This document shows, piece after piece, positions 62,035 to 64,000 of a stretch of 64,000 nucleotides of DNA. The notes below the pieces were generated by a model that was not told where the DNA came from, made no database searches, and saw only the letters and a list, made by a program, of their open reading frames with translations. Both the position numbers and the translations under genes were made by a program. The stretch's first letter is position 1; the number at the start of each line of letters is the position of its first letter. Source of the DNA: Bacillota bacterium (lineage in GTDB: Bacteria > Bacillota > Desulfotomaculia > Desulfotomaculales > Desulfohalotomaculaceae); assembly GCA_009711615.1 (NCBI GenBank), contig VENI01000007.1:106349-170348 (forward strand). The letters are read 5' to 3'.

Positions 62035-63582
62035 CTATTCCTCTAGTACTGGCTTTTTAACTTCTGAAGAAACTCCTTGTTCTTCAGCCATCCAACCAGC
62101 AACTCTTGGTGAAACCCAAAGCATGGGTAGTAGAATTATGGAAACAGGAACAGCGGTTACCACAATAAAGTTCTGTAAGGCACCAACACTACCGTCTCCG
62201 ATATACAGCAACATTGACGCAACAGCACCCATTACAACAGCCCAGAATACACGAAGGCTTCTTGGTGGATCGCCTTCACCGGTAATGGCCATGGAAATGG
62301 TGAAAGACATGGAATCTACTGTGGTTGCTACAAAGGTAATTGTCACCACTAAAAAAGCAGCTGACATTAATGCTCCCATAGGCAGTTGTTGAGTGATTGC
62401 AATCATGGCTGCTGGAATGCCTGCATTATTCAATGCGTTAGATATAGAACCTGCATTTTGCAGTTCAAAGAATATTCCCGAACCTCCCACAACTGTGAAC
62501 CAAAAGTTGGTTACCAGCGGGGCTATAACTGCCACTGCAATAAATAGTTCTCTTAGTGTTCTTCCCCTAGAAATACGACTGATAAAGATTGCCATCATTG
62601 GGCCATACCCTATAAACCAACCCCAGAAAAACACTGTCCACCAGCCGAGCCAATCTGCATCTCCACGATATAAGCTTATCTTCAGAAAATCTTGTATATA
62701 TATTGCCGTTGTGCCAATAAATGAATCAAAAATGAACCTACCTGGACCCATCAACAGCATAATTACAACTAGACCCAATGTGAAGATTATATTAAAACGA
62801 CTGAGAATCTGAATTCCTTTATGAAGACCTGTTGCCGCAGAAATGGCTGCAATTGCTACTAAACCAAATACAATAGCTAGTTGGGTTCCTAATACATTAG
62901 GAATGCCAAATAGACTTTCAAATCCATAAGCCGCTTGTAATCCTAAAAATCCAATTGGACCAATTGTACCTGCAGCCACTGCAATTACTGAGAATGCATC
63001 AACAAACGTTCCAAGTGCACTATTATAAATTATTTTTTCACCAAAAATAGGGTAAAGCAATGTGCGAGGTTTTAGAGGAAGGCCTTTATCATAGTGGCCA
63101 TACATCAAAACAACAGCACTTAATGTTCCTAGTATTGCCCAAGCTAGAAAACCCCAATCCATAAAAGATTGTGCCAGTGCAGGTATGATAGCTTGTTCTG
63201 AAGCAGATTCAACACCATCGAACATCGGTGGAGCAGACAAGAAGTGATACATAGGCTCGGCCGCCGCCCAAAAAACACCGCCACCAGCAAGTAATGTACA
63301 CATGATAATAGCTATCCATCTGAATGTACTCATTTCAGGTTTTTCTCTGTTTCCCAGACGTATCCTACCATATCTTGAAACTGCCATTCCAATGGCTACC
63401 AAGAAAGTGGCCAACATCAACACTTGCCAAAATGCACCGAAGTATTTTACTGAAAAAGCGAATGATGAATTAACTAACTTGCCTACTAGATCAGAGTTAA
63501 GCAATGAAACCAATACGAATAAAGAAAGTAGTCCACCACTGATCGTTAAGACAGGCCAATCAATCTTATTCTTTTGACTCAA
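62035..63582 (-). CDS. BCCT family transporter, divergent
   Basis: 515 residues, twelve membrane segments, betaine/carnitine/choline transporter family. The signature in the substrate-site helix reads WTVFFWGWFIGYGPMMAIF, then ISRISRGRT. In typical betaine carriers this helix has WAWW-x2-WSPF, so several aromatic residues of the binding site are changed (F and Y in place of W), suggesting another substrate. Start at TTG 63582 with AGGGGG about 9 nt upstream. No choline or betaine metabolism genes are near. Confidence 0.9.
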   Translation of the reverse strand: MSQKNKIDWPVLTISGGLLSLFVLVSLLNSDLVGKLVNSSFAFSVKYFGAFWQVLMLATFLVAIGMAVSRYGRIRLGNREKPEMSTFRWIAIIMCTLLAGGGVFWAAAEPMYHFLSAPPMFDGVESASEQAIIPALAQSFMDWGFLAWAILGTLSAVVLMYGHYDKGLPLKPRTLLYPIFGEKIIYNSALGTFVDAFSVIAVAAGTIGPIGFLGLQAAYGFESLFGIPNVLGTQLAIVFGLVAIAAISAATGLHKGIQILSRFNIIFTLGLVVIMLLMGPGRFIFDSFIGTTAIYIQDFLKISLYRGDADWLGWWTVFFWGWFIGYGPMMAIFISRISRGRTLRELFIAVAVIAPLVTNFWFTVVGGSGIFFELQNAGSISNALNNAGIPAAMIAITQQLPMGALMSAAFLVVTITFVATTVDSMSFTISMAITGEGDPPRSLRVFWAVVMGAVASMLLYIGDGSVGALQNFIVVTAVPVSIILLPMLWVSPRVAGWMAEEQGVSSEVKKPVLEE

Positions 63583-63606
63583 AAATATAGACCCCCTAAA
63601 ATTTTA

Positions 63607-63663
63607 ACATGCCCCTAGATTATTTTGAGGCATGTCATGTTTTTGTGCCTGTTTTTTTGGCAC
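63607..63663 (-). other. Two small hairpins in the BCCT leader
   Basis: Two inverted repeats, ACATGCC / GGCATGT (63607-63635) and GTGCC / GGCAC (about 63645-63663), lie just upstream of the BCCT start. They could be an operator or a leader element. Nothing else is recognisable in the roughly 300 nt up to the 5S gene, apart from the repeat and the rRNA terminator. Confidence 0.4.
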
Positions 63664-63793
63664 ATGCGCTATATAATATCAGATTTACCTTAAGAACACA
63701 AAGAGTAAGAGCTTATATATATAGTTATATGTTCGACTGGGTAATGCTATGGGATTATTGTTCCTTACATATCTTAAATTAAGCGAAAATCCG

Positions 63794-63824
63794 AAATCAG
63801 GGGTCATAATTCAGAATAAAAACC
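63794..63824. repeat. Diverged heptamer repeat copy
   Basis: Sequence AATCAGGGGTCATAATTCAGAATAAAAACC is related to the arrays at 49673-49712 (which is likewise followed by AAAACCC) and 53437-53469. Located between the BCCT gene and the rRNA operon terminator. Confidence 0.55.
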
Positions 63825-63827
63825 AAT

Positions 63828-63869
63828 AAAAGAGCGACATGGAAATTCAGTTTTCCATGTCGCTCTTTT
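63828..63869 (-). terminator. rRNA operon terminator
   Basis: Perfect 18-bp stem AAAAGAGCGACATGGAAA paired with its complement, 5-nt loop, T run on the minus strand, 14 nt after the 3' end of the 5S gene. Confidence 0.92.
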
Positions 63870-63882
63870 ATATAAAATTGTT

Positions 63883-63997
<115 letters not shown>

Positions 63998-64000
63998 AAC

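Overview
The window reads as a chromosomal segment of a strictly anaerobic, low-to-moderate-GC Firmicute, most like the Peptococcaceae (Desulfotomaculum and relatives). The assignment rests on gene content seen here: an [FeFe]-hydrogenase, the electron-bifurcating transhydrogenase NfnAB, a molybdenum hydroxylase with YqeB (the selenium-linked accessory factor), an anaerobic cobalt chelatase under a cobalamin riboswitch, FeoA/FeoB ferrous iron uptake, three sigma-54-type AAA+ activators, and Gram-positive style Shine-Dalgarno sites with many TTG and GTG starts. No species name is claimed.

Layout. 0-2 kb: three co-directional genes of unknown function; the first belongs to DUF2589 and is cut by the window edge. 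2-7 kb: SelO/YdiU pseudokinase, then an AT-rich pair (a degenerate phosphoesterase fused to a GT4 glycosyltransferase, and a flippase-like membrane protein). 7-15 kb: a branched-chain amino acid ABC operon (livKHMGF) with a sigma-54-type regulator on each side, one of which lacks the GAFTGA loop. 15-20 kb: PgpA-like phosphatase, ABC-F ATPase, [FeFe]-hydrogenase, adenylate kinase. 20-27 kb: Tex, a PTS_EIIC-like membrane protein coupled to an HD-GYP protein, a CBS protein, nitroreductase and small hypotheticals. 27.4-30.4 kb: cobalamin riboswitch and cbiMNQO. 30.5-33.3 kb: YajQ and NfnAB. 33.5-40.2 kb: molybdenum hydroxylase operon (FAD, 2Fe-2S and Mo subunits, molybdopterin-binding protein, XdhC, YqeB) behind a near-consensus -24/-12 promoter. 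40.4-44.7 kb: a sigma-54 two-component system plus an iron-ADH-like protein with a broken metal site. 44.8-49.6 kb: MarR-regulated RND efflux. 49.8-53.3 kb: ECF sigma factor, anti-sigma factor and ABC exporter. 53.5-56.6 kb: esterase and a multi-PAS kinase. 56.6-61.6 kb: DtxR-type regulator, a CbiL-CbiK fusion under a second cobalamin riboswitch, and feoA with a FeoB split into two genes. 61.7-64 kb: small membrane protein, BCCT transporter, and the 5S rRNA end of an rRNA operon.

How it fits together. Several parts concern anaerobic redox and metal supply: cobalt uptake and insertion (two cobalamin riboswitches), iron uptake, molybdenum (and perhaps selenium) cofactor use, and low-potential electron flow (NfnAB, hydrogenase). 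The best candidates for undescribed biology are the DUF2589 cassette, the pseudo-phosphoesterase/GT4 fusion with its flippase partner, the GAFTGA-less regulator beside the liv operon, and the metal-site-deficient ADH-like protein encoded next to a sigma-54 two-component system. Most genes lie on the minus strand. I saw no insertion sequence, prophage, CRISPR array or tRNA gene.
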